Source of the DNA: Saprospiraceae bacterium
GTDB taxonomy: Bacteria > Bacteroidota > Bacteroidia > Chitinophagales > Saprospiraceae
Assembly (NCBI GenBank): GCA_016708265.1
Contig: JADJGA010000011.1
Coordinates: 124,001 to 188,000 of the forward strand
Reading direction: 5' to 3'
DNA length: 64,000 bases
Positions 20,675 to 30,273 of this stretch are shown here, one piece after another. Each line of letters starts with the position of its first letter. Position 1 is the first letter of the stretch. The translations under genes were made by a program, and so were the position numbers. Below the pieces are notes generated by a model. That model did not search any database. It was given only the letters and a program-made list of their open reading frames with translations, and had not been told where the DNA came from.

Positions 20675-21253
20675 ATGGATATAAAAAGAATAATACAGGA
20701 AAGCATTTCAGTTAAGCAAAAAGTACTGAATAATAATAATTTACTTCTTGAAATTGAAAATGTCACCCAGGTTATAATTAACGTATTTCATAATCATGGA
20801 AAAGTTTTCTTTTGTGGAAATGGTGGCAGTGCTGCAGATGCCCAACATCTTGCTGCTGAATTTTCGGGAAGATTTTATTTCGACCGCGATCCCCTGTTTT
20901 CAGAAGCCCTTCATGTAAATACTTCCTATCTGACTGCTGTAGCAAATGATTACGGATTTGAGCACATCTACTCTAGGCTAATCCAGGCAAAAGGCCAACA
21001 TGGTGATGTACTGATAGGATTGTCAACGTCTGGAAATTCTCAGAATATTGTCAATGCTTTTGAGCAGGCTCAAAAGCAAGGTTTAATAACAATTGCTCTG
21101 ACCGGAGAATATGGGGGTAAAATGAAAGAATTTTCAGATTATTTGCTTCCTATCCCTTCTTCAGATACTCCCAGAATCCAGGAAACACATATAATGATCG
21201 GCCATATAATCTGTGAATTAGTTGAAAAAAGCCTTTTTACAAGAAAAATTTAA
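20675..21253 (+). CDS. gmhA: Sedoheptulose-7-phosphate isomerase
   Basis: This SIS-fold isomerase starts the ADP-heptose pathway by converting sedoheptulose-7-phosphate to heptose-7-phosphate, the substrate of HldA. Motifs are FCGNGGSAADAQHLAAEFSGRF, the phosphate-binding STSGNSQNI, and the C-terminal metal/catalytic segment QETHIMIGHIICELVE. I chose the internal ATG at 20675 (MDIKRIIQESI, 192 residues), which gives the normal family length. The longer frame from 20576 overlaps the likely promoter and adds an unrelated leader. Confidence 0.9.
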   Translation: MDIKRIIQESISVKQKVLNNNNLLLEIENVTQVIINVFHNHGKVFFCGNGGSAADAQHLAAEFSGRFYFDRDPLFSEALHVNTSYLTAVANDYGFEHIYSRLIQAKGQHGDVLIGLSTSGNSQNIVNAFEQAQKQGLITIALTGEYGGKMKEFSDYLLPIPSSDTPRIQETHIMIGHIICELVEKSLFTRKI

Positions 21254-21274
21254 TTATTTAATTACAAAATAAAA

Positions 21275-22318
21275 ATGGAAAAACAGGAAATACGGGTTTT
21301 TAACCAGAAAGAACTTGAAAATATAGTACAGGCTTTCGGAGAACCCAGATTCAAGGCAAAACAGATCTACGAGTGGATATGGCAAAAAGGGATTCTTGAT
21401 TTTGAATTGATGACCAATATCTCCAAAAAACTAAGGGAAGGTCTTAAAGAAGCTTATACATTCAATGTTTTCACGTCCTCCCATATTCAGGAAAGCAGTG
21501 ATGGTACAATAAAAACAGGATGGAAACTACAGGATAAATCGATGATTGAATCAGTAATTATTCCTCTGCCTGACGAAAACCGCTATACTTTATGTGTCTC
21601 TTCACAGGTTGGTTGCAGCTTGAATTGTACTTTCTGTGCAACCGGAAAGCTTAAATTAAAACGCAATCTTACTGATTTTGAAATTGTAGAACAGTTCATA
21701 CAGGGGAATAAAAAATCAAATGAGGCATACGGACATAATCTGACCAATATCGTTTATATGGGTATGGGTGAACCCTTGCTCAACTATGAAAATGTAATAC
21801 AAAGTGTCGACAAACTAACAAATCCAAATGGATTTGGTTATTCAACACGAAGAGTGACCATCAGCACTTCAGGAATTATTAAGGGAATAGAAAAGCTGAT
21901 TGAGGATAAAATTAAAGTAAACCTCGCATTAAGTCTCCACGCTCCTGATGATGAGAAAAGGACACATATAATGCCAATCAATAAATCCAATAAAATAGCA
22001 GATCTTATCGATGTCTTAACACGATATTATGATCAGAGCAAATCAAAAATAAGTTTCGAATATATACTCTTCAAAGATTTCAATGACACAACTGATGATG
22101 CAAGAAATCTCGTTAAACTGACCAGGAGATTTCCTGTAAAAGTAAATATTATTGAATACAACTATGTTGAAGGAGTTCCTTATACAAAAGCTACTGAAGA
22201 CAGGATAAATTCATTTGCAAAGCAATTGGTTGATAACGGGGTCATGACCACAGTGCGTCGCAGCCGCGGCAAAGATATAGATGCTGCCTGCGGACAACTT
22301 GCAAATAAGTTCAGATAG
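21275..22318 (+). CDS. rlmN: Dual-specificity 23S rRNA/tRNA adenine-C2 methyltransferase
   Basis: This radical-SAM enzyme methylates A2503 of 23S rRNA and A37 of some tRNAs. The CxxxCxxC cluster ligand motif appears as CSLNCTFCATG, with NIVYMGMGEPLLNYENV, STSGI and LALSLHAPDDEKR downstream. The conserved Cys near the C-terminus is in DIDAACGQL and the other methyl-carrying region is intact. Its 347 residues are normal. It starts 21 bp after gmhA and is probably in the same transcript. Confidence 0.94.
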   Translation: MEKQEIRVFNQKELENIVQAFGEPRFKAKQIYEWIWQKGILDFELMTNISKKLREGLKEAYTFNVFTSSHIQESSDGTIKTGWKLQDKSMIESVIIPLPDENRYTLCVSSQVGCSLNCTFCATGKLKLKRNLTDFEIVEQFIQGNKKSNEAYGHNLTNIVYMGMGEPLLNYENVIQSVDKLTNPNGFGYSTRRVTISTSGIIKGIEKLIEDKIKVNLALSLHAPDDEKRTHIMPINKSNKIADLIDVLTRYYDQSKSKISFEYILFKDFNDTTDDARNLVKLTRRFPVKVNIIEYNYVEGVPYTKATEDRINSFAKQLVDNGVMTTVRRSRGKDIDAACGQLANKFR

Positions 22319-22400
22319 CTTTCTTTTTTAAATAACATTCTTCGTAACATTTAATACCCTAAACCGTTAAATGTTTATTCCTAAATTGAAATATGCTCTG

Positions 22401-24728
22401 ATGAAAAATTTCCTGATCATTTTTATTTTTATTCCGCTTTATTCTTTCTCTCAGAATTTCACTATCAGTGGATATGTCGAAGATTTCAATTCCGGCGAAA
22501 AATTGATTTCTGCTTACGTATATGATTCAGGATCCGGCAAAGGAACTGTAACAAATAATTATGGTTTTTATAGTATCACCTTGCCCGGAGACAGTATTTT
22601 CCTCAACATTTCTTATATCGGCTTTTCAACGGAGAATAAAAGATTTTTTCTGAATAAAAATTACGAATTTAACTTCAGGCTGAATTCTTCAACAGAGCTT
22701 AAAGAAATTGAAATTACAGGGAAGAGAAAGGAAAAAATTGAAGAACGAACTCAGATGAGTCGTGTGGAAGTTCCTATAGAACAGATAAAATCTATGCCTG
22801 CTCTATTTGGTGAGGTGGATGTTCTTAAAGTACTGCAGCTTCTTCCAGGAGTACAGTCAGGTACTGAAGGCACAAGCGGCTTGTATGTGCGTGGGGGTAG
22901 TCCTGATCAGAATCTGGTATTGCTCGATAATGTACCTGTTTACCATGTATCACACCTCATGGGAATCTTTTCGGTTTTCAACGCTGACGCTTTAAAAAAT
23001 GTCAGCCTGACCAAAGGTGGATTTCCGGCCAGGTACGGTGGTCGTTTGTCTTCAATCATCGATATAAATATGAAAGATGGCAATATGAAGGAATACCATG
23101 GATCGGGTTCAATCGGTAATCTCACCTCAAAACTTATGATCGAAGGCCCGATTGTAAAGGATAAAGCTTCATTTATCGTGAGCGGCAGAAGATCGTATGC
23201 TGATCTATTTATAAAACCCTTTCTTAAATCATCATTGCAAGAAGGGGAAGATGTCAGTCTTGACATGTATTTTTATGACCTCAATGCAAAAGTAAATTAT
23301 AAGATCAACGATAAAAACCGTCTTTACCTGAGCTTTTATTCCGGGAAAGACATTTTTGGCACTAAATTTACAGACTCTGATGGTAGCTATGCCGGAGGGA
23401 TATTCTGGGGCAATCTTATAGGAGCACTGAGATGGAATTACCAGATATCTCCTAAATTGTTTTTAAATACCACAGCTACTATAAGCGACTTTAATTCAGG
23501 AGTTGACAGCGAATTTTCCTATAAACAAAATAATGCTACTGAATCCTTTTCCGTAAAATACAGCAGTGGTATAAAGGATTATGCCCTTAAACTTGATTTT
23601 GATTATATTCCATCTCCTGAACATTACATCAAATTCGGAGGCAATATAATTGACCACACATACAATCCCGGAGCTATTGGTCTCAAAGCAAAAATTGAAG
23701 ATTTTAATCTGGACACACTCATAGGTTACAATACAAGCAAATCATCAGAATTCAATGTCTATATTGAAGATGACTTTACAATTGGCTATCTGAAAGCAAA
23801 TCTGGGTTTGCATACCTCAGGTTTTATGATAGGTAAGGAATTTTACAACTCTCTTCAGCCACGCATCGGATTACGTTATCTGCTGAACAAAGGGTATTCC
23901 GTCAAGGCATCCTATTCAAAAATGAAACAATATGTCAACCTGCTAACAAGCGAAGCCCTTACAACTCCTTTTGATCTTTGGGTGCCCAGTACTGAAAAAA
24001 TTAAACCACAGTATTCATGGCAGGCCGCTGCAGGAATGGCAAAAACATTTAAAGGCGACTATGAACTGAGCATCGAAGCATATTATAAAAAAATGAAAAA
24101 TGTGATTTCTTACAACCCCGGAGAAAGTTTTTTTGATGGAGCTTTCGGAGAAACAGACTGGGAAAGTAAAGTCACCCAGGGTACTGGTGATACATACGGA
24201 CTTGAATTTCTCATGCAGAAAAGCACCGGTAAATTTTCGGGCTGGATTGCTTACACTCTTTCCTGGAACTGGCGACAATTTGATAATATAAACGGAGGTG
24301 AAGGATTTCCGTTTAAATACGATAGAAGACATGATTTTGCCATAGTAGGCACCTACAGGATCACTGACAGGATAACATTATCTTCAAACTGGATTTACAG
24401 CACAGGAAATGCTATAACCCTTGCTACATTTAAGTATCCATATTTTATCAATTCTTCCGGAGGATTTTATAATAATGAAATTGAAAACCTGAGCAATAAA
24501 AATTCATTCCGTATGTCTGATTCCCACAGACTTGATATTTCAATTGAATTTCACAAAAAGAAAAAACACTGGGAAAGGACCTGGGCACTGGGGATATATA
24601 ATGCATATTCTCATAAAAATCCGTTTTTCATCTTTCCTGACAATGATTATGACACAGGAAAAACTATTTTTAAGGAAGTGAGCCTTTTACCGTTTTTACC
24701 GTCAATTTCATATCTGTTCAAGTTTTGA
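22401..24728 (+). CDS. TonB-dependent receptor with carboxypeptidase-like N-domain
   Basis: This outer-membrane active transporter has about 775 residues from the ATG at 22401, which begins a clean signal peptide (MKNFLIIFIFIPLYSFSQ). Residues about 20-95 form a CarboxypepD_reg-like domain (ISGYVEDFNSGEKLISAYVYD...GFYSITLPG). The plug follows (LKVLQLLPGVQSGTEG...GLYVRGGSPDQNLVLLDNVPVYH), then a long beta-barrel ending in SISYLFKF. The next gene is a DUF4249 lipoprotein 22 bp downstream. The two form a SusCD-like pair of unknown substrate, as often seen in Bacteroidetes. The reading frame is intact. Confidence 0.88.
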   Translation: MKNFLIIFIFIPLYSFSQNFTISGYVEDFNSGEKLISAYVYDSGSGKGTVTNNYGFYSITLPGDSIFLNISYIGFSTENKRFFLNKNYEFNFRLNSSTELKEIEITGKRKEKIEERTQMSRVEVPIEQIKSMPALFGEVDVLKVLQLLPGVQSGTEGTSGLYVRGGSPDQNLVLLDNVPVYHVSHLMGIFSVFNADALKNVSLTKGGFPARYGGRLSSIIDINMKDGNMKEYHGSGSIGNLTSKLMIEGPIVKDKASFIVSGRRSYADLFIKPFLKSSLQEGEDVSLDMYFYDLNAKVNYKINDKNRLYLSFYSGKDIFGTKFTDSDGSYAGGIFWGNLIGALRWNYQISPKLFLNTTATISDFNSGVDSEFSYKQNNATESFSVKYSSGIKDYALKLDFDYIPSPEHYIKFGGNIIDHTYNPGAIGLKAKIEDFNLDTLIGYNTSKSSEFNVYIEDDFTIGYLKANLGLHTSGFMIGKEFYNSLQPRIGLRYLLNKGYSVKASYSKMKQYVNLLTSEALTTPFDLWVPSTEKIKPQYSWQAAAGMAKTFKGDYELSIEAYYKKMKNVISYNPGESFFDGAFGETDWESKVTQGTGDTYGLEFLMQKSTGKFSGWIAYTLSWNWRQFDNINGGEGFPFKYDRRHDFAIVGTYRITDRITLSSNWIYSTGNAITLATFKYPYFINSSGGFYNNEIENLSNKNSFRMSDSHRLDISIEFHKKKKHWERTWALGIYNAYSHKNPFFIFPDNDYDTGKTIFKEVSLLPFLPSISYLFKF

Positions 24729-24750
24729 TCATAATTAAACATACTCAATC

Positions 24751-25632
24751 ATGAAAATATACTATTTATTTTTCAGCTTTATTCTGACAATCGGATTGAT
24801 ATCCTGTGAAGGGGCTTTTACTTCTGTCAAAGAAATAGATATCCCCGAACACGATAGCAAACTCTCTGTCTTTGCTGACATCTCGCAAAATAAAGGCAGT
24901 TTTTCTGTCAGCCATTCCAAATCCATTACTGATATAAAGGAGTATGCACCGGTTTCAGCAGAGATAACCATACTTGAAAATGGTGCTACTTTTTATAAAA
25001 TGAGCTTTTCGGGCAGTTCATATAACAGCTTTAAACAAAAAACATTGCCAGGAAATATAGTCGAGGGTTATGAATATACCCTGATGGTGGACAGCGAAAA
25101 ATATGGGTATGCCACTTCAAAACAAATAGTACCGGCCAAACCGGATTTTTCAAATGTTAAATTCAAAAAAGATGGCTTTATCAATAGTGACGGCTTTAAA
25201 TCCGATCAGTTGAGTTTTGATTTAAAAGACGATAAAAACACTGAGAATTTTTATATGGTGCAGGCCGAAGGACTTAGCTTTGTCAATAATGATACTCTTA
25301 CAGAAACTTTATATCTAAACTCTAATGATCCCTCAGTTAAACCTTTCTGGTTTGGTGAAAAAAACGGACTGATAATTTCCGATAAAAACTTCAATGGAAC
25401 AGTTGTCAAGATTATAACTGATCTGAAAATTTATAATAATAATCCAAAGATGCGCTTACGGGTCACATCTATAACCAAAGACTATTATAACTTTCTGCTA
25501 TCATACAATCAATATTCTAATTCGAATGGAAACCCGTTTGCAGAACCGGTAAATGTACATAACAATATCCGGAATGGCTATGGATTATTTCAGGTTAATA
25601 GTTTCCTGGATTATATTGTTAAAATAGAATGA
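24751..25632 (+). CDS. DUF4249 lipoprotein, partner of the TonB receptor
   Basis: The 293-residue protein has a lipoprotein signal (lipobox ending GLISC, Cys near residue 19) and then the start pattern of DUF4249 (F..V.EIDIPEHDSKLSVFADIS), with Ig-like strands and YEYTLMV. DUF4249 proteins are usually encoded directly after TonB-dependent receptors of the kind found just upstream, and probably form a substrate-binding lid. No substrate is indicated. It is likely the last gene of its operon. Confidence 0.78.
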   Translation: MKIYYLFFSFILTIGLISCEGAFTSVKEIDIPEHDSKLSVFADISQNKGSFSVSHSKSITDIKEYAPVSAEITILENGATFYKMSFSGSSYNSFKQKTLPGNIVEGYEYTLMVDSEKYGYATSKQIVPAKPDFSNVKFKKDGFINSDGFKSDQLSFDLKDDKNTENFYMVQAEGLSFVNNDTLTETLYLNSNDPSVKPFWFGEKNGLIISDKNFNGTVVKIITDLKIYNNNPKMRLRVTSITKDYYNFLLSYNQYSNSNGNPFAEPVNVHNNIRNGYGLFQVNSFLDYIVKIE

Positions 25633-25769
25633 ATCTTATATCAGGACTTCTGTCACATATTGATAATACAAAACCGGTATAATAATGACTGAAAGGCATG
25701 AATTTTATAGAGGAAGGCATCGCCCTTCTGACTGAAAGTTACAAAAAGTGCAATTTGTCAGACACACAA

Positions 25770-27005
25770 TTAAGACCCCTTTGGTACTGGCAACATTACC
25801 CTGAAAGTGGTACCTTCGTTTATCCTCGATTTCAGTACAAATATTTTTCCTTTATGATAATCTTCCATTATCCTTTTTGCTAGCGACAATCCAAGTCCCC
25901 ATCCTCGTTTTTTGGTAGAATATCCCGGCCTGAATACTGTTTTCAGCTTTCCTGATGGGATGCCTTTGCCTGTATCGCTGATATCGATATATAAATATTT
26001 TGTTGTGGTACCTGTTGCAACTTTAATCTGACCTTTTTCCCCCATTGAATCCAGAGCATTACGAAAAATATTTTCTATAACCCATGAAAAAAGGTGATCA
26101 TTAATATTGGCAATATATTCACTATTGATTTTTTCATCAAATATGTAACTGATATTTTTTGGAGATCTCTTTTTAATGTAATCCAGACTTTCCGATAAAA
26201 TACCGTTGATCTGCTGTGGTTTAAGGTCTGGTTTAGAGCCGATCTTTGAAAATCTGTCAGCTATCAGATCCAGTTTTTTTACGTCATTTTCCAGTTCAGT
26301 CACTGCATCATACTGTTCATCTGAAAGCAAAGTCATTGACTTAAGATATTCTGTCCAGCCCATTATTCCACTTATAGGTGTACCAAGCTGATGTGCTGTT
26401 TCCTTTGCCATACCTACCCAAACCCTGTTCTGTTCTCCCCGTTTTACTGAATTGAAAATACTGTATCCGAAGAAAATAAATATTGCAATCAGCATTACCT
26501 GAATCAATGGAAACCAGGTGATAAGCTGATATAAATTGCTGTATTTAAAATAAACTTTAGGATAAACAAACTCTTCTCTGATATTGGATTCAGGATCATA
26601 AGTTGGGATAAATGGTTTAATACCTGATTCCTGAATTTTTAACAATTGCCCTACCAAATAAACCTGATCGGTATCTTTCCCCTTGCCCCAATTATATCCT
26701 GTTAAACTGTCTGTTCCATCGTCCAGGATAATTGGATTTTTAACATTCTCCAGGATAAATAATTCCACCTGATAATTCTTTTCATGAGCATTTACATTGG
26801 AAAAAACCGAATCTTCATTCTGACTTTTGTCTGAATCTTTAAGTATCACTTTCAATGCTTCACTGTAAAACTCCATGTATTGCCTTTCATTCTCAGCCAT
26901 TTTTTTTGAAAGGTAATTGGTATATATCATTGTGAATACTATGATCACCATTCCTGTAATCAAAAGAAGAATTTTCCACCATGATTTTTGCCTGTATATA
27001 TCCAT
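25770..27005 (-). CDS. Membrane sensor histidine kinase
   Basis: The 411-residue kinase has a membrane helix at about 10-32, a periplasmic or extracytoplasmic region, and a second helix (about 166-190, MLIAIFIFFGYSIF). A dimerisation/phosphoacceptor H-box (KETAHQLGTPISGIMGWTEYL) and an HATPase domain follow, with N-box VIENIFRNALDSMG, G1 DTGKGIP and G2 GWGLGLSLAKRI. No response regulator lies next to it, so it is an orphan in this window. It is divergent from the thioredoxin-like gene, with promoter-like elements for both in the 143-bp gap. Confidence 0.9.
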   Translation of the reverse strand: MDIYRQKSWWKILLLITGMVIIVFTMIYTNYLSKKMAENERQYMEFYSEALKVILKDSDKSQNEDSVFSNVNAHEKNYQVELFILENVKNPIILDDGTDSLTGYNWGKGKDTDQVYLVGQLLKIQESGIKPFIPTYDPESNIREEFVYPKVYFKYSNLYQLITWFPLIQVMLIAIFIFFGYSIFNSVKRGEQNRVWVGMAKETAHQLGTPISGIMGWTEYLKSMTLLSDEQYDAVTELENDVKKLDLIADRFSKIGSKPDLKPQQINGILSESLDYIKKRSPKNISYIFDEKINSEYIANINDHLFSWVIENIFRNALDSMGEKGQIKVATGTTTKYLYIDISDTGKGIPSGKLKTVFRPGYSTKKRGWGLGLSLAKRIMEDYHKGKIFVLKSRINEGTTFRVMLPVPKGS

Positions 27006-27022
27006 ACTGTCGTTAATGCCGA

Positions 27023-27030
27023 CAAAAATA
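27023..27030 (-). promoter_or_regulatory. Candidate -7 element of the histidine kinase gene
   Basis: The minus strand reads TATTTTTG, 17 bp before the kinase ATG. A minus-strand TTG at 27054-27056 is 23 bp upstream, slightly wide of the usual spacing. Confidence 0.45.
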
Positions 27031-27111
27031 ACATTTACTTAAAAATTATATTGCAATAATCAGTAAAAAACAGATAATTTATGAAAAATAAGCTAATTAT
27101 CTGAATTTAAG

Positions 27112-27119
27112 TATTTTTG
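27112..27119 (+). promoter_or_regulatory. Candidate -7 element of the thioredoxin-like gene
   Basis: TATTTTTG matches TAnnTTTG and ends 29 bp before the ATG at 27149. No -33 TTG is evident. Confidence 0.4.
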
Positions 27120-27148
27120 TCTTTTAATCATTTATATAAATCTCCTTG

Positions 27149-27631
27149 ATGAGGTATCTGTGTTTGTTTTCATTACTTTTTGTTTTGTCTCTTTCTTTAT
27201 GCCATTCAAAAAAAGTCATTTACACCGAAACCGAAACTGAAGTTTCCGAACAAAAACATGATGTTGAAAATCTGAAATTTTATTTTGGTAGTACACTTAT
27301 CGAATTGCTTGAAAGAGCTGAAAAAGAAAACAAACTTGTTTTTGTCGATTTTACAACAGTCTGGTGTGCACCATGCAGGATTATGGAAGAAGAAGTATAT
27401 ACGTATAAAGGAGTTTATGAGCTTTACAATGAGAACTTCATAAATTACAGGATAGATATAGAAAAAGAAAATGGACCAATTATATCATTACTATATGAGG
27501 TCAAAACCTTATCAACCTTACTCTTCCTTGATACAAAGGGCCGGGCAGTGTTGAAAAACACTTGTGACCTCATTATATGTGGAGTTATCGGTCTGGTAAA
27601 TGAAGTTCTGGCCAAAAGTATCACTGATTAA
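27149..27631 (+). CDS. Exported thioredoxin-fold protein
   Basis: The protein has about 160 residues from the ATG at 27149; an in-frame TTG lies one codon earlier. An N-terminal hydrophobic export signal with a Cys (LSLSLCHSK) could make it a lipoprotein, although the lipobox is imperfect. The thioredoxin-like core has VFVDFTTVWCAPCRIMEEEV, the CAPC redox pair at about residues 73 and 76. The loop that normally carries the cis-proline reads VKTLSTLLFLD, with Ser in place of Pro. It probably acts in the periplasm on protein thiols. The reading frame is intact. Confidence 0.75.
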   Translation: MRYLCLFSLLFVLSLSLCHSKKVIYTETETEVSEQKHDVENLKFYFGSTLIELLERAEKENKLVFVDFTTVWCAPCRIMEEEVYTYKGVYELYNENFINYRIDIEKENGPIISLLYEVKTLSTLLFLDTKGRAVLKNTCDLIICGVIGLVNEVLAKSITD

Positions 27632-27763
27632 TCACAGTCCTGATTTGGGATTTTTATTCAGGTTTTATTATCAGGCTTAATCCGGAAAATGAAAGATTTG
27701 TATTTCCATTTCGTATAAATAAAAAAAGCTTTAATTTCACCAGCACTTAAAAAAAGCTTCTGA

Positions 27764-28333
27764 ATGTCGAATCAAAAACCTGATTGCAATTCATTTACTG
27801 ACAAGGAAATTTTCAAACTTTCCTTTGAAGATGTTGCTTATTTCAGATGCCTTTTTGAACGTTACGAATCAAGACTTAAAGCCTATATCAAAAGGATATC
27901 AGGATTTGATCCGGAAGAAATAGATGATGTGATTCAAAATTCCTTCATCAAAATATGGAAAAATCTGAATAATTACGACGAATCAGTCGAAGTATCAGGA
28001 TTTATTTATAATGTGGTGCATAATGAGACAATCAGCCTGTGGAGGAAAGTGAGTTCTACTCTAAAGGTCAAAGAATACTTATCACAAAATACCACTTATA
28101 CGGACGAACAGAATAATGAATATACAAAGGAGACAAATATTGAAATCAGCCGGATCATCAATAAAATGCCTGAAAAATATAGAGAAGTTATCATTTTAAG
28201 GTTCTTCGAAAACATGGACTATGAAGAAATATCCTATATTCTCAGGATCCCTGAAGGAACAGTGGCAACCAGAATAAACAGAGCAAAAGCTTTCTTTGCA
28301 AAAATTGCTGATAAAACCAAATTCAATTATTAA
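27764..28333 (+). CDS. ECF-type RNA polymerase sigma factor
   Basis: The 189-residue sigma-70 family protein holds region 2 (YESRLKAYIKRISGFDPEEIDDVIQNSF..., the core-binding and -10 part) and region 4 (INKMPEKYREVIILRFFENMDYEEISYIL, followed by RIPEGTVATRINRAKAFF as recognition helix). There is no region 1 or 3, as in ECF factors. The membrane protein encoded 13 bp downstream is likely its regulator. The target promoter cannot be read from the window. Confidence 0.9.
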   Translation: MSNQKPDCNSFTDKEIFKLSFEDVAYFRCLFERYESRLKAYIKRISGFDPEEIDDVIQNSFIKIWKNLNNYDESVEVSGFIYNVVHNETISLWRKVSSTLKVKEYLSQNTTYTDEQNNEYTKETNIEISRIINKMPEKYREVIILRFFENMDYEEISYILRIPEGTVATRINRAKAFFAKIADKTKFNY

Positions 28334-28346
28334 ACACTATATTATT

Positions 28347-29093
28347 ATGAATTCTTCAGATAAAATAATCGATAAGATAAGAGAAGAAAATATCAAGCCT
28401 GCTCCTAAATGGCACTTTAAAAGTCTTAACTGGGCATTATATTGCTTGTATTGCCTTTTTCTGATAGTTGGTGCTGTTTCTTTTTCTATAATCCTGTTTT
28501 CAATTCAACAGGCTGATTTTCTTTTACTGGAACATTTGGGGCATTCCAAACTTGAATTTTTTCTTGTGATTTTTCCGTTTATATGGTTGATCACCCTGAT
28601 AATTCTTCTTTTCAGTTCCTTTTATGCTATATACAATTCAAAAAAGGGATATAAATTTTCCTTTTCAAAACTGATGCTTTTCAATATGGGTTTTAGTATT
28701 CTAATTGGAACTTTGTTTTTTATTGCCGGGGGATCATCATGGTTTGAAAATACATTTTCTTCTGGGTCCGGTTTGTTTGCAAGTATAGAGGTTAAAAAAC
28801 AAAAACTCTGGTTAAAACCCGATGAGGGGAGCTTAGCAGGTGAAATAGATTCTTTAAATAATACTATTTTATTCCTTGAAGACTTTAAAAAAAATATATG
28901 GATTGTGTCTTATGATTCTTCTTTTATAGCCCCTGCCATTACTCTCGAAAAAGAAGAAAAAATAAAGATCATAGGTAAAAGAACGGGAAGAAATACCTTT
29001 ACTGCCGAAAGGATCATGCCCTGGGGTGGCCGGGGAATGAGGGAAAAAAGACACAGGCAATGGGAAAAAAATAATTCTGATCAATCAAATTAA
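28347..29093 (+). CDS. Membrane protein encoded with the ECF sigma factor, possible anti-sigma regulator
   Basis: The 248-residue protein from the ATG at 28347 has a short charged N-terminal segment (SSDKIIDKIREENIKPAPKW). Three membrane helices follow (about residues 28-52, 66-92 and 107-128), then a soluble tail of about 115 residues. Its place 13 bp after the sigma gene and the charged cytoplasmic N-terminus suggest an anti-sigma role, but no zinc-binding HxxxCxxC motif is present. That function is inferred from position only. Confidence 0.6.
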   Translation: MNSSDKIIDKIREENIKPAPKWHFKSLNWALYCLYCLFLIVGAVSFSIILFSIQQADFLLLEHLGHSKLEFFLVIFPFIWLITLIILLFSSFYAIYNSKKGYKFSFSKLMLFNMGFSILIGTLFFIAGGSSWFENTFSSGSGLFASIEVKKQKLWLKPDEGSLAGEIDSLNNTILFLEDFKKNIWIVSYDSSFIAPAITLEKEEKIKIIGKRTGRNTFTAERIMPWGGRGMREKRHRQWEKNNSDQSN

Positions 29094-29201
29094 CACGAAA
29101 TAAATTTTATTCCTATACTTGTTTTATCAGGTAAATCAACAAAATCTAACATGCCGAATTAAAATTTCCTCACATGTTTTACTGTAACAAAAAATATACT
29201 C

Positions 29202-29209
29202 TATATTTG
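29202..29209 (+). promoter_or_regulatory. Candidate -7 element of the small helical protein gene
   Basis: TATATTTG fits TAnnTTTG, about 75 bp before the ATG at 29284. The -33 region is not recognisable. Confidence 0.4.
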
Positions 29210-29283
29210 CTTTTTAATTATTAAATCGGTATAAACCGGATATTTTTTAACAAAATACATCATTTTATCTAAAATCATATTCT

Positions 29284-29484
29284 ATGAAGTTAAGCAGCAG
29301 CGCAGACAAACTAAGAAAGTTGATCGAAAAAGCTATAGAAGATCAGAAAATAACACGTAAAGAATATGACAAAATACTTCAAATGGCTTACGAAGACGGT
29401 CATGTCGATTCTCAGGAACAGGCTCTTCTTGCAGAGCTACAGGATATGATTGAAAACAAAATGGTTAAATTTGTAGCTTCTTAA
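29284..29484 (+). CDS. Small conserved-looking helical protein
   Basis: The 66-residue protein is mostly helical, with a charged central motif KITRKEYDKILQMAYEDGHVDSQEQALLAEL. It is somewhat like a half TerB/EF-hand-like helical hairpin, but no calcium loop is complete. It has a plausible promoter and codon use like its neighbours, so I consider it real. Function is unknown. Confidence 0.55.
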   Translation: MKLSSSADKLRKLIEKAIEDQKITRKEYDKILQMAYEDGHVDSQEQALLAELQDMIENKMVKFVAS

Positions 29485-30021
29485 TTGTATTTTAGTTATC
29501 ATCAAAACATACTTTCGAATTTATGATACTTTTTGCTTGTAAGATTTAGACTAATTTCCTATTGTTGTTAACCTTTGGAAAAAGGTTGCATAGTGTACTC
29601 CCAATATTTAAAAGTATTTAGCATCAGAAATCCAATAAAAAGATTATTACCTTTTATAAAAGCAAATTTAATCATTTTAGGTGTCAGATATACTGATTCT
29701 ATCTTAATCTCAATTAAAAACACACCGATAGTGGATTGTTGTAGGTATAGCCAATTATAAACACCTGCCTAACTTTTAGAATTCAATCATTTTAATTTAA
29801 ACATTTTATTATTTATTGTTTTATCTTATATTGACAACAGATGCAATGTGAGAATCATGTAAATCTTATTAACAATTTTGCAAATTGAATACGTGTAATT
29901 GTCGTAAATTGCAGAATGATATTCCATCTCATTAAAACATGTGACAATGTTTATAAAGATGAATATTACAAATTATTAAATTTAGTAGCATCACATTTTT
30001 TAATCACTTAATACACATAAA
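29485..30021. other. Intergenic stretch of 537 bp
   Basis: This AT-rich region lies between two small genes. A 61-codon TTG-started frame (29575-29760) exists but has no ribosome site or protein-like pattern, and I do not call it. A short inverted repeat, AACCTT...AAGGTT, lies near 29570-29586. I see no tRNA or clear RNA gene. Confidence 0.45.
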
Positions 30022-30273
30022 ATGGAAAGAATAATTGTAATTCTTGTTATTGGAGCCTTGGCAGGATGGCTTGGAAGTATAATTTACAAAGGCAGCGGTC
30101 TTGGGATCATTGGAAATATAGTTATTGGAATTATTGGAAGTTATGTAGGATACTGGCTTTTAGGAAAACTTGATATTAGCCTTGGTACCGGGTGGGTTGG
30201 AGCCATATTAACAGGTGCTGTTGGTGCAATTATCATTTTGGTTTTGTCAAATTTGTTATATAAAAGGAGATAA
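30022..30273 (+). CDS. GlsB/YeaQ/YmgE-family small membrane protein
   Basis: The 83-residue glycine-rich membrane protein has three hydrophobic helices with the repeated pattern GALAGWLGSIIYKG...GIIGNIVIGIIGSYVGYWLLG...GWVGAILTGAVGAIIILVLSNLLY. This matches the transglycosylase-associated/stress-response family (YeaQ/YmgE). Members are induced in stationary phase or general stress; the biochemical role is unknown. Confidence 0.88.
   Translation: MERIIVILVIGALAGWLGSIIYKGSGLGIIGNIVIGIIGSYVGYWLLGKLDISLGTGWVGAILTGAVGAIIILVLSNLLYKRR

Noticed and set aside
25698..25883. 61-codon plus-strand frame overlapping the histidine kinase end
   Set aside because: Mostly antisense to the kinase catalytic domain; a shadow.
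29575..29760. 61-codon frame with TTG start
   Set aside because: No ribosome-binding site, odd composition and no recognisable fold.
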